DNA from: Brevundimonas sp. UBA5713
Lineage (GTDB): Bacteria; Pseudomonadota; Alphaproteobacteria; Caulobacterales; Caulobacteraceae
Direction: 5' to 3'
DNA: 64,000 nucleotides
Assembly (NCBI RefSeq): GCF_002419815.1
Contig: NZ_DIGV01000018.1
Coordinates: forward strand, 115,008 to 179,007
This document shows positions 43,886 to 53,159 of this stretch, piece after piece (the first letter of the stretch is position 1; each line of letters begins with the position of its first letter). The notes under the pieces were generated by a model, which saw nothing but the letters and a program-made list of their open reading frames with translations, ran no database searches and was not told the DNA's origin. Position numbers and translations under genes: made by a program.

Positions 43886-45931
43886 TTACTCCGCCGCCAG
43901 TGCGACCGGCGCGACCCGTTCACGGGACAGTTCGGCCATGGTTTCGCTGGCGCGCGCAATCGGGTTGGTCAGATAGGGATCGGCAATCGGGGAAACGAAG
44001 GCAACATCGCCCACATCACCCTTCACACCCAGCGAGGCCACGGCGAACGAAGCCGACGGAGCCAGATAGTCGATGCGGCCGAACGACGGCACATCAGCCA
44101 TCAGCTTGGTGCGCAGTTGGTCCAAGGTGTCGTACGGCAGGGTGTGACCCACGCGTTCCGACAGGGCGCGGATGATGGCCCAGTCTTCCTTGGCCTCGCC
44201 CTTCGGGAACACCACACGATCAGCCAGCTGAACACGGCCCTCGGTGTTGACATACAGGCCCGACTTCTCGGTAAAGGCGGCACCCGGCAGGATCACATCG
44301 GCGCTGTGAGCGCCACGGTCACCGTGCGAGCCGAGGTAGACGCGGAAAGCGTCCGAGCCGTTGGCAGCCACTTCGTCAGCGCCCAGCAGGAACAGAACGT
44401 CCAGAGCGCCCGGCTTCAGCATGTCGGCGACAGCCAGACCGCCCTCGCCCGGCAGGAAGCCCATGTCCAGACCCGCAACGCGCGAAGCGGCGGTGTGCAG
44501 GACGTTAAAGCCGTTCCAGCCATCCTTGACTGCACCGACCTTCTTGGCCAGCGCGCCCATGGCGTTCAGTACAGCCGCACCGTTTTCACCGATCAGAGCG
44601 CCCATGCCGACGATGATCGCCGGGCGTTCAGCCTTGATCAGGAAGTCGGTTGCAGCCTTCGGCAGCTTGCCAGCCACCTTCGAGCCTTCGCCCAGATAGG
44701 TGTAGCCGTAAGTCAGGTCAGCGTTCTGGCCGATGACGCCGATCTCGACGTCGCCCTTCAGCCAGGCCTTGCGGATACGGGCGTTGAGCAGCGGGGCTTC
44801 CGTGCGCGGGTTGGCCCCCACGATCAGGATAGCGTCAGCGTTTTCAATGCCTTGGATCGAAGTGTTAAACAGATACCCTTCGCGCGGACCGCCGCCGATG
44901 GCAGCGCCGTCCTGACGGCAATCGGTATTGTTCGAGCCCAGCGCGCGGAACAGATCCAGCACGGCCTTCATCGATTCAGCGTCTTGCAGATCGCCTGCAA
45001 TCGCGCCGATGCGGTTCGCTGGAGCCGACTTCAGCTTGGCGGCCACAGCGTTAAGGGCTTCATCCCACGACGCAGCACGCAGCTTGCCGTTCTCGCGGAT
45101 CCACGGACGGTCCAGACGGCGCGCCTGCAGGCCGTCGACAGCGTAACGCGAACGGTCGGACAGCCACTCTTCGTTGATGCCTTCGTTGACGCGCGGCAGA
45201 ACGCGCATGACTTCGGTACCGCGATAGTCTGCGCGAATGTTGGAGCCCAGAGCGTCCATCACATCGATGGTCTCGGTCTTCTTCAGCTCCCACGGACGAT
45301 AGTGGTACTGCCACGGACGGTGCGTCAGCGCGCCCACCGGGCACAGGTCGTTGACGTTGCCCGACAGCTCGCTGTCGATGTTCTTTTCCAGATAGGTCGT
45401 GATCTCGGCGCTCTCGCCGCGCGAAATCATGCCGATGTCCGGAACGCCAGCCACTTCGGTGATGAAGCGGACACAACGCGTGCACTGGATGCAGCGCGTC
45501 ATGAAGGTCTTCACCGTCGGGCCCATGTTCTTTTCTTCGACCGCGCGTTTGTTCTCGGCATAGCGAGAACCGTCACGGCCATAGCCCATGGCTTGGTCTT
45601 GCAGGTCACACTCACCACCCTGGTCGCAGATCGGGCAATCCAGCGGGTGGTTGATGAGCAGGAACTCCATCACACCTTCGCGGGCCTTTTTGACCATCGG
45701 GGTGTCGGTGAAGATTTCCTGACCGTCGGCAGCCGGAAGGGCGCACGAAGCTTGCGGCTTCGGCGGTCCAGGCTTCACCTCGACGAGGCACATGCGGCAG
45801 TTGCCGGCGATGGACAGGCGTTCGTGGTAGCAGAAGCGCGGGATTTCTTGACCCGCGCGCTCAGCCACCTGAAGCACGGTCATACCCGGTTCGAACTCGA
45901 CCTCGACACCATTTACCTTGGCGATAGGCAT
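43886..45931 (-). CDS. nuoG: NADH-quinone oxidoreductase subunit G
   Basis: 681 residues. N-terminal ferredoxin-like domain with the [2Fe-2S] cysteines (CYHERLSIAGNCRMC), then the His-Cys cluster (HPLDCPICDQGGECDLQD) and the [4Fe-4S] ligands (CIQCTRCVRF), followed by a molybdopterin-oxidoreductase-like region without a functional cofactor. The extra N7 cluster motif of E. coli NuoG is not obvious. Shorter than the 900-residue E. coli protein, as in mitochondria and alphaproteobacteria. Confidence 0.95.
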   Translation of the reverse strand: MPIAKVNGVEVEFEPGMTVLQVAERAGQEIPRFCYHERLSIAGNCRMCLVEVKPGPPKPQASCALPAADGQEIFTDTPMVKKAREGVMEFLLINHPLDCPICDQGGECDLQDQAMGYGRDGSRYAENKRAVEEKNMGPTVKTFMTRCIQCTRCVRFITEVAGVPDIGMISRGESAEITTYLEKNIDSELSGNVNDLCPVGALTHRPWQYHYRPWELKKTETIDVMDALGSNIRADYRGTEVMRVLPRVNEGINEEWLSDRSRYAVDGLQARRLDRPWIRENGKLRAASWDEALNAVAAKLKSAPANRIGAIAGDLQDAESMKAVLDLFRALGSNNTDCRQDGAAIGGGPREGYLFNTSIQGIENADAILIVGANPRTEAPLLNARIRKAWLKGDVEIGVIGQNADLTYGYTYLGEGSKVAGKLPKAATDFLIKAERPAIIVGMGALIGENGAAVLNAMGALAKKVGAVKDGWNGFNVLHTAASRVAGLDMGFLPGEGGLAVADMLKPGALDVLFLLGADEVAANGSDAFRVYLGSHGDRGAHSADVILPGAAFTEKSGLYVNTEGRVQLADRVVFPKGEAKEDWAIIRALSERVGHTLPYDTLDQLRTKLMADVPSFGRIDYLAPSASFAVASLGVKGDVGDVAFVSPIADPYLTNPIARASETMAELSRERVAPVALAAE

Positions 45932-45937
45932 TTACGT

Positions 45938-47251
45938 TTACTCCGCCGCAATCGCGTGACCGGCGAAGTTCGCGCGGCTGTTGCGGTACAGATTGATGCG
46001 GTCTTCGATCTCGTGACGGAAGTGACGGATCAGGCCTTGGACAGGCCATGCCGCAGCGTCACCGAGAGCGCAGATGGTGTGACCTTCAACCTGGCTGGCG
46101 ACGTCCAGCAGCAGGTCGATTTCCGACGGGTCGGCATCGCCGATAGCCATGCGTTCCAGCACGCGCCACATCCAGCCGGTGCCTTCACGGCACGGCGTGC
46201 ACTGGCCGCAGCTCTCGTGCTTGAAGAAGTAGCTGATGCGGGCGATGGCCTTCACGATGTCGGTCGAGTTGTCCATGACGGTCACACCGGCGGTGCCCAG
46301 CGACGAGCGCTGCTCGCGCATGGAATCGAAGTCCATCAGAGCGACTTCGGCCTGTTCGCGGGTGATCACCGGGCACGAAGCGCCGCCCGGAATGATGGCC
46401 TTCAGGTTTTCCCAGCCACCGCGCACGCCGCCGCCATGATCTTCGATCAGCTGGCGCAGCGGGATGGACATGGCCTCTTCGACCACGCACGGGGTGTTTA
46501 CGTGACCGGCCAGCGACATCAGCTTGGTGCCGGTATTGTTCGGACGGCCAATGGCAGCGAACCAATCCGCGCCACGGCGCAGGATGGTGCCGACCACGGC
46601 GATCGACTCCACGTTGTTCACGGTCGTCGGGCAGCCGTACAGGCCTGCGCCAGCCGGGAACGGCGGCTTCAGGCGGGGCTGACCCTTCTTGCCTTCCAGC
46701 GACTCCAGCAGTGCGGTCTCTTCACCGCAGATGTAAGCGCCAGCGCCGTGGTGGATATAGACGTGGAAGTCCCAGCCATGGACGTTGTTGTCGCCGATCA
46801 GCTTGGCCTCATAGGCCTGCTTGACGGCGGCTTCCATGCGCTCCCGCTCGAACACGTATTCGCCACGCAGATAGATGTAGCAAGCATGGGCCTGCATCGC
46901 GAACGAGGCGATCAGAGCGCCTTCGATCAGCAGATGCGGATCATGACGCATGATCTCGCGGTCTTTACAGGTCGCGGGCTCGGACTCGTCGGCGTTGATG
47001 ACGAGGTAGTGAGGACGGTCCTTCACTTCCTTCGGCATGAACGACCACTTCAGACCGGTCGAGAAACCGGCGCCGCCACGGCCGCGAAGACCCGAGGCCT
47101 TCACATTGTTGATGATCCAGTCGCGGCCAAGGTCCAGCATGTCCTTGGTGGCGTTCCACGCGCCGCGCTGCTTCGCCCCCTCAAGACCCCAATCATGGAA
47201 GCCGTAGAGGTTGGTGAAGATCCGATCCTTGTCTTCGAGGATTCCGACCAT
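45938..47251 (-). CDS. nuoF: NADH-quinone oxidoreductase subunit F
   Basis: 437 residues. Binds NADH, FMN and cluster N3. NADH/FMN loops GLRGRGGAGFSTGLKWSFMP and GAGAYICGEETALLESLEG; the [4Fe-4S] motif SCGQCTPCREG with a later Cys in HTICALGD. Preceded by a small membrane-protein gene instead of directly by nuoE. Confidence 0.96.
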   Translation of the reverse strand: MVGILEDKDRIFTNLYGFHDWGLEGAKQRGAWNATKDMLDLGRDWIINNVKASGLRGRGGAGFSTGLKWSFMPKEVKDRPHYLVINADESEPATCKDREIMRHDPHLLIEGALIASFAMQAHACYIYLRGEYVFERERMEAAVKQAYEAKLIGDNNVHGWDFHVYIHHGAGAYICGEETALLESLEGKKGQPRLKPPFPAGAGLYGCPTTVNNVESIAVVGTILRRGADWFAAIGRPNNTGTKLMSLAGHVNTPCVVEEAMSIPLRQLIEDHGGGVRGGWENLKAIIPGGASCPVITREQAEVALMDFDSMREQRSSLGTAGVTVMDNSTDIVKAIARISYFFKHESCGQCTPCREGTGWMWRVLERMAIGDADPSEIDLLLDVASQVEGHTICALGDAAAWPVQGLIRHFRHEIEDRINLYRNSRANFAGHAIAAE

Positions 47252-47257
47252 GGTTCC

Positions 47258-47527
47258 TTAAAGTCCTTCCGCCATGCGGCGTTTGTGGTGGCGGGTGCGT
47301 TGGAAAATGGCCGTGATAACCAGTGCCCAACCGGCAAACAACATGCCGTATGCAACCTTCACCGCATCTTCGGTCAGGCCGAATTTGCCATCCCGAGCGA
47401 TTACTACCAGCAGGGCCGCGACCACGATCAGCACAAAGCCGCCCAGACGGTACTTCCAGCCCACGCGCTTCAGTTCAGCGCGGTAGGCGGCTCTGCCTTC
47501 AGGAGATTCGAGATCGGGCCGTGCCAT
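47258..47527 (-). CDS. two-helix membrane protein between nuoE and nuoF
   Basis: 89 residues from the ATG at 47527 (TGATG overlap with nuoE); a TTG one codon upstream is unlikely. A charged N-terminus (1-27), two hydrophobic helices (about 29-45 and 57-75) joined by a short polar loop, and a very basic C-terminus (RTRHHKRRM). Both ends should lie in the cytoplasm. Six bases separate it from nuoF. Not a standard complex I subunit and I do not recognise a family; its position inside the operon suggests an accessory or assembly role, which is inference. Confidence 0.78.
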   Translation of the reverse strand: MARPDLESPEGRAAYRAELKRVGWKYRLGGFVLIVVAALLVVIARDGKFGLTEDAVKVAYGMLFAGWALVITAIFQRTRHHKRRMAEGL

Positions 47528-48195
47528 CAAGCGTCAGCCTTTGCCGGTTCGGAGTTCGGCAGCTTCTTGATCGGCTTGGCCGCCGAACCGTCGTACAGTT
47601 TCGGATCCAGCAGGACCTTGGCCCCACCGATCGGTGCCGAGTTGTGACGACCGTTGTACGGGCCCGGCTTCGGCGGCTTGCCAGCGGCAAAATCGTCGAT
47701 GATCTGGGCCATGTTCTCGGGCGTCAGGTCTTCGTAGTAGTAGTCGTTGATCTGGGCCATCGGCGCGTTGGAGCAAGCACCAAGGCACTCGACTTCCTGC
47801 CAGGTGAAGCGGCCGTCGGCGGACAGGGTGTCCTTCGGGCCGATCTTTTCCTTGCAAACGCGCATCAGGTCTTGCGAGCCACGGATCATGCACTGGGTGG
47901 TGCCGCAGACCTGGATCAAGGCAACCTTACCCACCGGCTCCAGCTGGAACATGGTGTAGAAGGTGGCCACTTCCAGAACGCGGATGTAGGCCATGCCCAG
48001 CAGCTCGGCGATGGCGCGGATGGCGGGCTCCGAGACCCAGCCTTCCTGCTTTTGAACGAGCCACAGGATCGGGATCACCGCCGATTGGCGACGGCCCTCG
48101 GGGTATTTCTTGATCCACCACTGGGCCTTTTCCATCGTCTCCTTCGAGAACTCGAAGAAAACGGGTTGGTCTTTGGCCAGACGACGAACGCTCAT
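47527..48195 (-). CDS. nuoE: NADH-quinone oxidoreductase subunit E
   Basis: 222 residues, thioredoxin-like, carrying the [2Fe-2S] cluster N1a: CGTTQC and CLGACSNAP supply the four cysteines. The C-terminal 60 residues are a Pro/Lys/Ala-rich extension beyond the E. coli length (166). Its ATG overlaps the nuoD stop by four bases. Confidence 0.95.
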   Translation of the reverse strand: MSVRRLAKDQPVFFEFSKETMEKAQWWIKKYPEGRRQSAVIPILWLVQKQEGWVSEPAIRAIAELLGMAYIRVLEVATFYTMFQLEPVGKVALIQVCGTTQCMIRGSQDLMRVCKEKIGPKDTLSADGRFTWQEVECLGACSNAPMAQINDYYYEDLTPENMAQIIDDFAAGKPPKPGPYNGRHNSAPIGGAKVLLDPKLYDGSAAKPIKKLPNSEPAKADA

Positions 48196-49466
48196 CGGTC
48201 CACTTCTCCGAACACCATGTCGAGCGAACCAAGGATGGCCGACACGTCAGCCAGCATGTGGCCGCGGTTCATCCAGTCCATGGCCTGCAGGTGGCGGAAG
48301 CCCGGTGCAGACAGCTTGACGCGGTAAGGTTTGTTGGTGCCATCCGACACCAGATAGACGCCGAACTCGCCCTTCGGCGCTTCGACGGCTGCGTACACTT
48401 CACCCTCAGGCGTTTTGAAGCCCTCGGTATAGAGCTTGAAGTGGTGGATCAGCGCTTCCATCGAGCGCTTCATCTCGCCACGACGCGGCGGGGTGATCTT
48501 GTGATCTTCGGCCAGAACCGGCTCACCCGGGCAGTTGCGCAGCTTATGGATGCACTGCTCCATGATGCGAACAGACTGGCGCATCTCTTCGACGCGGCAC
48601 AGGTAACGGTCCCAGCAGTCGCCGTTCTTGCCGACGACAATGTCGAATTCCATGTCGGCGTAGCAGTCGTAAGGCATGGCCTTGCGGATATCCCACGGGA
48701 TGTCCGAGCCACGCAGCATCACGCCCGAGAAGCCCCAGGCCATGGCCTGTTCTTTCGAGACGACGCCAATGTCGACGTTACGCTGCTTGAAGATACGGTT
48801 TTCCGTAACCAGCTTCTCGATATCGTCGAGGGCCTTCGGGAATTCCTTACACCACAGGTCGATGTCGTCGATCAGTTCGGGCGTCAGGTCCTGATGGACG
48901 CCGCCCGGACGGAAATAGTTGGCGTGCAGACGCGCACCGCAGGCGCGCTCGTAGAAGACCATCAGCTTCTCGCGCTCTTCGTGGCCCCACAGAGGCGGGG
49001 TTAGAGCGCCCACGTCCATGGCTTGCATGGTCGAGTTCAGCAGGTGGTTCAGGATGCGGCCGATTTCCGAATACAGTACGCGGATCAGCTGACCACGGTA
49101 CGGAACTTCCACGCCCAACAGGCGCTCGATAGCCAAGCAGAAGGCGTGCTCCTGGTTCATCGGCGACACGTAGTCGAGACGATCCAGATACGGAATGTTC
49201 TGCAGATAGGTCCGCGATTCCATCAGCTTTTCGGTGCCGCGGTGCAGCAGGCCGATGTGCGGGTCAACGCGCGTGACCAGCTCGCCGTCCAGTTCCAGCA
49301 CCAGACGCAGCACACCGTGCGCAGCCGGGTGTTGCGGGCCGAAGTTGATGGTGAATTTGCGGTCGTCCATCGCACGGGCGTGCGGGGTCAGGCCGTCTTC
49401 GTAATCCTCGAACGGATCGATGGCGGCACCCAGAGGACGCGCGGGGGTGTTGTGTCCGTCAGCCAT
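48192..49466 (-). CDS. nuoD: NADH-quinone oxidoreductase subunit D
   Basis: 424 residues from the ATG at 49466, four bases after the nuoC stop. The 49-kDa-type subunit forming the quinone site with NuoB. Motifs: FTINFGPQHPAAHGVLRL, GLLHRGTEKLME, and the C-terminal QAMDWMNRGHMLADVSAILGSLDMVFGEVDR end. An N-terminal extension of about 35 residues (Asp/Pro-rich) precedes the core. nuoC and nuoD are separate genes, unlike the fusion in E. coli. Confidence 0.96.
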   Translation of the reverse strand: MADGHNTPARPLGAAIDPFEDYEDGLTPHARAMDDRKFTINFGPQHPAAHGVLRLVLELDGELVTRVDPHIGLLHRGTEKLMESRTYLQNIPYLDRLDYVSPMNQEHAFCLAIERLLGVEVPYRGQLIRVLYSEIGRILNHLLNSTMQAMDVGALTPPLWGHEEREKLMVFYERACGARLHANYFRPGGVHQDLTPELIDDIDLWCKEFPKALDDIEKLVTENRIFKQRNVDIGVVSKEQAMAWGFSGVMLRGSDIPWDIRKAMPYDCYADMEFDIVVGKNGDCWDRYLCRVEEMRQSVRIMEQCIHKLRNCPGEPVLAEDHKITPPRRGEMKRSMEALIHHFKLYTEGFKTPEGEVYAAVEAPKGEFGVYLVSDGTNKPYRVKLSAPGFRHLQAMDWMNRGHMLADVSAILGSLDMVFGEVDR

Positions 49467-49470
49467 AGGC

Positions 49471-50094
49471 TCAGGCTCCCGCTTTCTCGTCGCCCGGCAG
49501 GACCGGAGCCGGATAGTCGGCTCCTTCCCACGGCGAGAGGAAATCAAAGGTACGATATTCCTGAGCCAGCTTCACCGGCTCATAGACCACGCGCTTCTGC
49601 TCTTCGTCGTAACGAACTTCGACATAGCCCGTCATCGGGAAGTCTTTGCGCAGCGGGTGACCCTGGAAACCGTAGTCGGTCAGGATACGGCGCATGTCCG
49701 GGTGATCCGAGAAGATCATGCCGTACATGTCGAAGGCTTCGCGCTCGAACCAGCCAGCCGACGGATAGACCGAGGTTACCGAAGGCACCGGCTGCACTTC
49801 ATCGGTCGAGACCTTGACGCGCAGTCGGGCTGCACGGGTCAACGACAACAGGTGGTACACCACCTCGAAGCGCTCCTTGCGGTCCGGATAGTCGGCACCG
49901 CAGACGTCCATCAGTTGCTGGAAGCCGAATTGGTCGCGCAGGCCCTTCATGACCTCCACGATCTGTTCGCGCGGAGCGATCAGCGTCAGTTCACCAAAGG
50001 CAACGACGGCCTCGACACCGAGAGCCGCCACCATTTCCGTACCCAGCGGGGTCAGGGCCGATTCACGCTCGGCCACGCGGACGAGTTCGCTCAT
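49471..50094 (-). CDS. nuoC: NADH-quinone oxidoreductase subunit C
   Basis: 207 residues from the ATG at 50094, overlapping the nuoB stop (ATGA). The 30-kDa subunit of the peripheral arm. Signature EREAFDMYGMIFSDHPDMRRILTDYGF contains the conserved ERE(A/V)xDMxG block; DVCGADYP and YEPVKLAQEYR are also typical. Confidence 0.95.
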   Translation of the reverse strand: MSELVRVAERESALTPLGTEMVAALGVEAVVAFGELTLIAPREQIVEVMKGLRDQFGFQQLMDVCGADYPDRKERFEVVYHLLSLTRAARLRVKVSTDEVQPVPSVTSVYPSAGWFEREAFDMYGMIFSDHPDMRRILTDYGFQGHPLRKDFPMTGYVEVRYDEEQKRVVYEPVKLAQEYRTFDFLSPWEGADYPAPVLPGDEKAGA

Positions 50095-50690
50095 CGTTCG
50101 ATGCTCCCCGTGCGGCGGATCTTCTTCTGCAGTTGCAGGATGCCGTACAGCAGGGCTTCCGAGGTCGGCGGGCATCCTGGGACGTAAACGTCAACCGGCA
50201 CCACGCGGTCGCAACCACGAACGACGCTGTAGGAATAGTGGTAGTAGCCGCCGCCATTGGCGCACGAGCCCATCGAGATGACGTAGCGCGGATCTGGCAT
50301 CTGGTCATAGACCTTGCGCAGGGCCGGAGCCATCTTGTTGGTCAGGGTACCGGCCACGATCATCAGGTCCGACTGGCGCGGCGAACCACGCGGAGCCGTG
50401 CCGAAACGCTCCAGGTCGAAGCGCGGCATCGACAGCTGGATCATTTCCACGGCGCAGCAGGCCAGACCGAACGACATCCACATCAGCGAACCCGTACGAG
50501 CCCAGGTGATGACGTCGTCGAGAGACGTGGTCAGAAAGCCGCGCTCACCCAGTTCGGTGTTCACAGCCTCGAAAAACTTGTCGTGGACCTTGGGGTCGTA
50601 GCCCTCAACGGTCGAGCGCGCGGCGCTACCGGCCGGCACCAGCGGAGAAGCCGGTGCGATAACCGACGACGAAGGCGTGATCACTGCCAT
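50091..50690 (-). CDS. nuoB: NADH-quinone oxidoreductase subunit B
   Basis: 199 residues from the ATG at 50690, inside the last codons of nuoA (ten-base overlap). Holds cluster N2, the last before quinone: the tandem cysteines in GLACCAVEM, the Cys in GSCANGGGYY and the Cys in VPGCPP. An Ala/Pro/Ser-rich N-terminal extension of about 30 residues precedes the core. Confidence 0.95.
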   Translation of the reverse strand: MAVITPSSSVIAPASPLVPAGSAARSTVEGYDPKVHDKFFEAVNTELGERGFLTTSLDDVITWARTGSLMWMSFGLACCAVEMIQLSMPRFDLERFGTAPRGSPRQSDLMIVAGTLTNKMAPALRKVYDQMPDPRYVISMGSCANGGGYYHYSYSVVRGCDRVVPVDVYVPGCPPTSEALLYGILQLQKKIRRTGSIER

Positions 50691-51058
50691 TCCAGTGCTC
50701 CCTTCTTCCATTCGTAGATGAAGCCCACGGTCAGCACGCCGAGGAAGATCATCATCGACCAGAAAGCAAAGACCATCTCGCCGTGCGAGAGATCGAAGAT
50801 CGAAACGGCCCACGGGAACAGGAAGGCGATTTCGAGGTCGAAGATGATGAACAGGATCGACACCAGATAGAACCGGACGTCGAACTTCATGCGCGCGTCG
50901 TCGAAGGCGTTAAAGCCGCACTCGTAGGCCGAGAGCTTCTCGGTGTCCGGATTCTTCGGGGCCAGAACCCAGGCGGCAATCATGAAGAGAGAGCCCAGGA
51001 TCACAGCGATGCCGAGGAAAACAACGATCGGAAGGTATTCTAAAAGAAATGCGTTCAT
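50681..51058 (-). CDS. nuoA: NADH-quinone oxidoreductase subunit A
   Basis: 125 residues, three membrane helices. The segment KLSAYECGFNAFDDARMKFDVRFYLVSILFIIFDLE contains the conserved cysteine and acidic residues of the loop near the quinone channel. First gene of the nuo operon; GAGG lies about eight bases before the ATG. Confidence 0.96.
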   Translation of the reverse strand: MNAFLLEYLPIVVFLGIAVILGSLFMIAAWVLAPKNPDTEKLSAYECGFNAFDDARMKFDVRFYLVSILFIIFDLEIAFLFPWAVSIFDLSHGEMVFAFWSMMIFLGVLTVGFIYEWKKGALEWQ

Positions 51059-51101
51059 TCGAGCTGCCTCGCCCGCCGGTTAGAGGGGGCGGATTCGGCG
51101 C

Positions 51102-51130
51102 TTCTTAGACCCAACTCCGCCACGGTTCAA
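51102..51130 (-). promoter_or_regulatory. candidate promoter of the nuo operon
   Basis: On the minus strand TTGAAC (51130-51125), 17 bases, TAAGAA (51107-51102). Transcription would begin near 51095, about 37 bases before nuoA. The -10 is weak. Confidence 0.4.
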
Positions 51131-51389
51131 ACCCCTCTGGCCAATAAGCGCACATTGAGAAACGTTCGCAAAAACAGAGCGCTCATTCTGCAACGCTGTT
51201 ATGCAAAATGGCCTGACTGAAGAGGACGCACAGGGGGCCGAGGAGTTCCTTATATAAGGTGCGGTTTTTAAGCGGGTTGCCGCCGCAATAGACGGTTCAC
51301 CGACGTCTACTCCCCGACCTTGAAGCGTGTTTTTGGCGGACAATCTGCTGAAATTTCAGAAAAGTGCATTTATCCACAGGGTTGCCGCT
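51131..51389. other. intergenic region between nuoA and tRNA-Asp
   Basis: No gene seen. Relatively AT-rich for this genome. It has a perfect 12-base palindrome CCTTATATAAGG at 51248-51259 and no recognisable open frame of useful length. It may hold regulatory sites for nuo on one side and tRNA-Asp on the other. Confidence 0.4.
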
Positions 51390-51417
51390 TGACGCGCAGC
51401 CCTGCCCCGCATAAACG
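51390..51417 (+). promoter_or_regulatory. promoter of tRNA-Asp
   Basis: TTGACG (51390-51395), then ATAAAC (51412-51417) 16 bases on; in Caulobacter terms TTGACGC, 13 bases, GCATAAAC. It lies about 42 bases before the tRNA, as at the other two tRNA genes here. Confidence 0.5.
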
Positions 51418-51458
51418 ACCGCCCTCGCCGCAGCGCATCGCCGCTCCGGCCGGGAAAC

Positions 51459-51535
51459 GCGGGTGTAGCTCAGTTGGTTAGAGTGCCGGCCTGTCACGCC
51501 GGAGGTCGCGGGTTCGAGCCCCGTCACTCGCGCCA
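51459..51535 (+). tRNA. tRNA-Asp (anticodon GTC)
   Basis: 77 bases including an encoded CCA. Acceptor stem GCGGGTG/CACTCGC (one G-U pair), D arm with AGCTCAGTTGGTTAGAG, anticodon stem CCGGC/GCCGG around loop CTGTCAC, and the T arm with GGTTCGAGCC. All stems close. Confidence 0.97.
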
Positions 51536-51564
51536 CTCCCCTTCAATCTGATTGAAGACGGAGT
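51535..51564 (+). terminator. possible terminator hairpin after tRNA-Asp
   Basis: CTTCAAT-CTG-ATTGAAG (51541-51557) is a seven-pair stem, extended with mismatches by ACTCC and GGAGT. It starts at the tRNA 3' end but has no T-tract, so termination strength is doubtful. Confidence 0.4.
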
Positions 51565-51639
51565 GGCGCACACCGCCCTTCCCCCTCTCCTTAAAATCAG
51601 ACTTTGGTCGCTGTGATCCTCGGTGAGAGGCTTCGCCCG

Positions 51640-52884
51640 TCAGTTGACGGGCTGTTGCACTCCCGGCATCGCAAACTCTGCGCAGCCGCTGGTCTCGGCG
51701 TAGAGCATGGACAGTTCCTCGAACACGCGCGACCAAGCGAACTGTTCGACGGTCTTCTGACGGGCCGCCTGCCCCAAGGCTTCGATGTCGCGCTGAAACA
51801 GCGCTTCGATCGCCTGGGCATAATCATCAGGATCTGCCGAACGTGCCAGTTGACCGACGCTGGAATCGACGGTTTCGGCCACGCCGCCCGCATTGACGCC
51901 CACGACTGGCCTACCGCACGCCATGGCCTCCAACACGATCAGGCCAAACGGCTCCTTGTCGTTGGCATGCACAAAGGCATCGCAACTGGCGACAATGCGC
52001 GCGACGGCGCGGGGATCTTTTTCATAGTCCAGCGAGATGACCCGATCCTCGGCGGGCAGGCCCGCGCCCGCACCGACCAAAACGAGGTAATAGGGATCGC
52101 CCAGCGCTTGAACAGCGTCGATCAGCACGTCGATATTCTTCTCGCGCGCAGGTCGTCCTGCAAAACACAGCAAGCGAGCGTGCGACGGCAGACCCGTCTT
52201 TTTAAGCAGCCAATCGCGGTCGCGACGATCGGGTCGGAAGGTGTCGATTTCAACGCCTAGAGGCCGGATGACGATATCGGGCACGCCGGCTTCTTCCAGA
52301 CGACTTGCAATAAAGCGGCTGGGCGAGACCACACGGTCGAACTGGGAGAACAGCTTGGCCCAGCGGCGCTGGACGGGTTTTTTGGCCCATTCACCAAAAT
52401 GAAGTGCCGCAAGGGCAGCGGGATCAGAGTGGCAGAATCCGATGACGGGCACGCCGACCCGCTGACCGGCCTCGATAGCCCCTTGGCCCGCCGTGTAAGG
52501 ATCGCCTGCCTCGATAATCGCCGGGTTCAGAGCCGATACCCATGCGCCCCATTTGCGCGCCGAGCTCGGCCAGCGATAACCGTCACCGAACGGCAGCTTG
52601 GGCGAACGGATCTGGACGATACCGTCATTGCCATAGGCATATTTCGCGCCCGGCACGACCAGCGTGTGGTCCACCCCGGGTCTTTGCTCTGCCAGCCAGG
52701 CCTTTTTGGCCAGGAGATAGCGCTTCACCCCGCCCGAACGCGGCGCATAAAGCATGGTCGAATCGACAAGCCGGGGACGCGGATCCTGTGCCCTTTGCTT
52801 GAGACTTTTCAGGGTGCGGGTGACGGTTTCATCAAGCGCCGGAACAAGGCTGAGTTCCGTTTCCTGAATTTCTACATAGCTCAT
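51640..52884 (-). CDS. GT4-family glycosyltransferase
   Basis: 414 residues from the ATG at 52884 (MSYVEIQETEL). Two Rossmann-like halves: the N-terminal acceptor half includes APRSGGVKRYLLAKK, the C-terminal donor half has the family signature, FAGRPAREKNIDVLI followed by the E-x7-E motif in EPFGLIVLEAMACGRPVV. It uses a nucleotide- or GDP-sugar; acceptor unknown. No signal peptide, so cytoplasmic. It diverges from the autotransporter gene (275 bases between starts). Related proteins in alphaproteobacteria act on lipids or exopolysaccharide precursors. Confidence 0.87.
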   Translation of the reverse strand: MSYVEIQETELSLVPALDETVTRTLKSLKQRAQDPRPRLVDSTMLYAPRSGGVKRYLLAKKAWLAEQRPGVDHTLVVPGAKYAYGNDGIVQIRSPKLPFGDGYRWPSSARKWGAWVSALNPAIIEAGDPYTAGQGAIEAGQRVGVPVIGFCHSDPAALAALHFGEWAKKPVQRRWAKLFSQFDRVVSPSRFIASRLEEAGVPDIVIRPLGVEIDTFRPDRRDRDWLLKKTGLPSHARLLCFAGRPAREKNIDVLIDAVQALGDPYYLVLVGAGAGLPAEDRVISLDYEKDPRAVARIVASCDAFVHANDKEPFGLIVLEAMACGRPVVGVNAGGVAETVDSSVGQLARSADPDDYAQAIEALFQRDIEALGQAARQKTVEQFAWSRVFEELSMLYAETSGCAEFAMPGVQQPVN

Positions 52885-53159
52885 TGAAGCAGGACCTTTA
52901 CGACCGGACCACCCACAACGCGTGAGCTTAGCTTGGGATGCGTCCGAAAAAGACGAATCGCTTCTGTTCATCACCAGTACAGGTTGCCGCCATAATAACG
53001 CCGTAACTGCGTCTTGTGACTATATCTCTAGACGCGGAAATGCGCCGTTTGCCCTTGCTTTCGACTTAAAACTAAGAAACTTGGGGTCAACAAATGGATG
53101 TGCTGCTAAACGGGCGGCTTGCGTCCTGACGACTGATTGCTTCGAGGGGTTTGTTTCGA
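52885..53159. other. shared upstream region of the glycosyltransferase and autotransporter genes
   Basis: No gene seen. AT-richer than average near 53020-53095. A weak plus-strand candidate promoter is TTGCCC (53049-53054) with TAAGAA (53073-53078) 18 bases later, which would serve the autotransporter with a long leader. A GAGGGG ribosome-binding site ends ten bases before its ATG. Confidence 0.35.

Noticed and set aside
42896..47647. A plus-strand open frame of 1583 codons opposite nuoH, nuoG, the small membrane-protein gene and nuoF
   Set aside because: It is an antisense shadow: the minus strand encodes unmistakable complex I subunits throughout, and the predicted product is His/Gln/Arg-rich with no family features. 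High GC removes stop codons in this phase.
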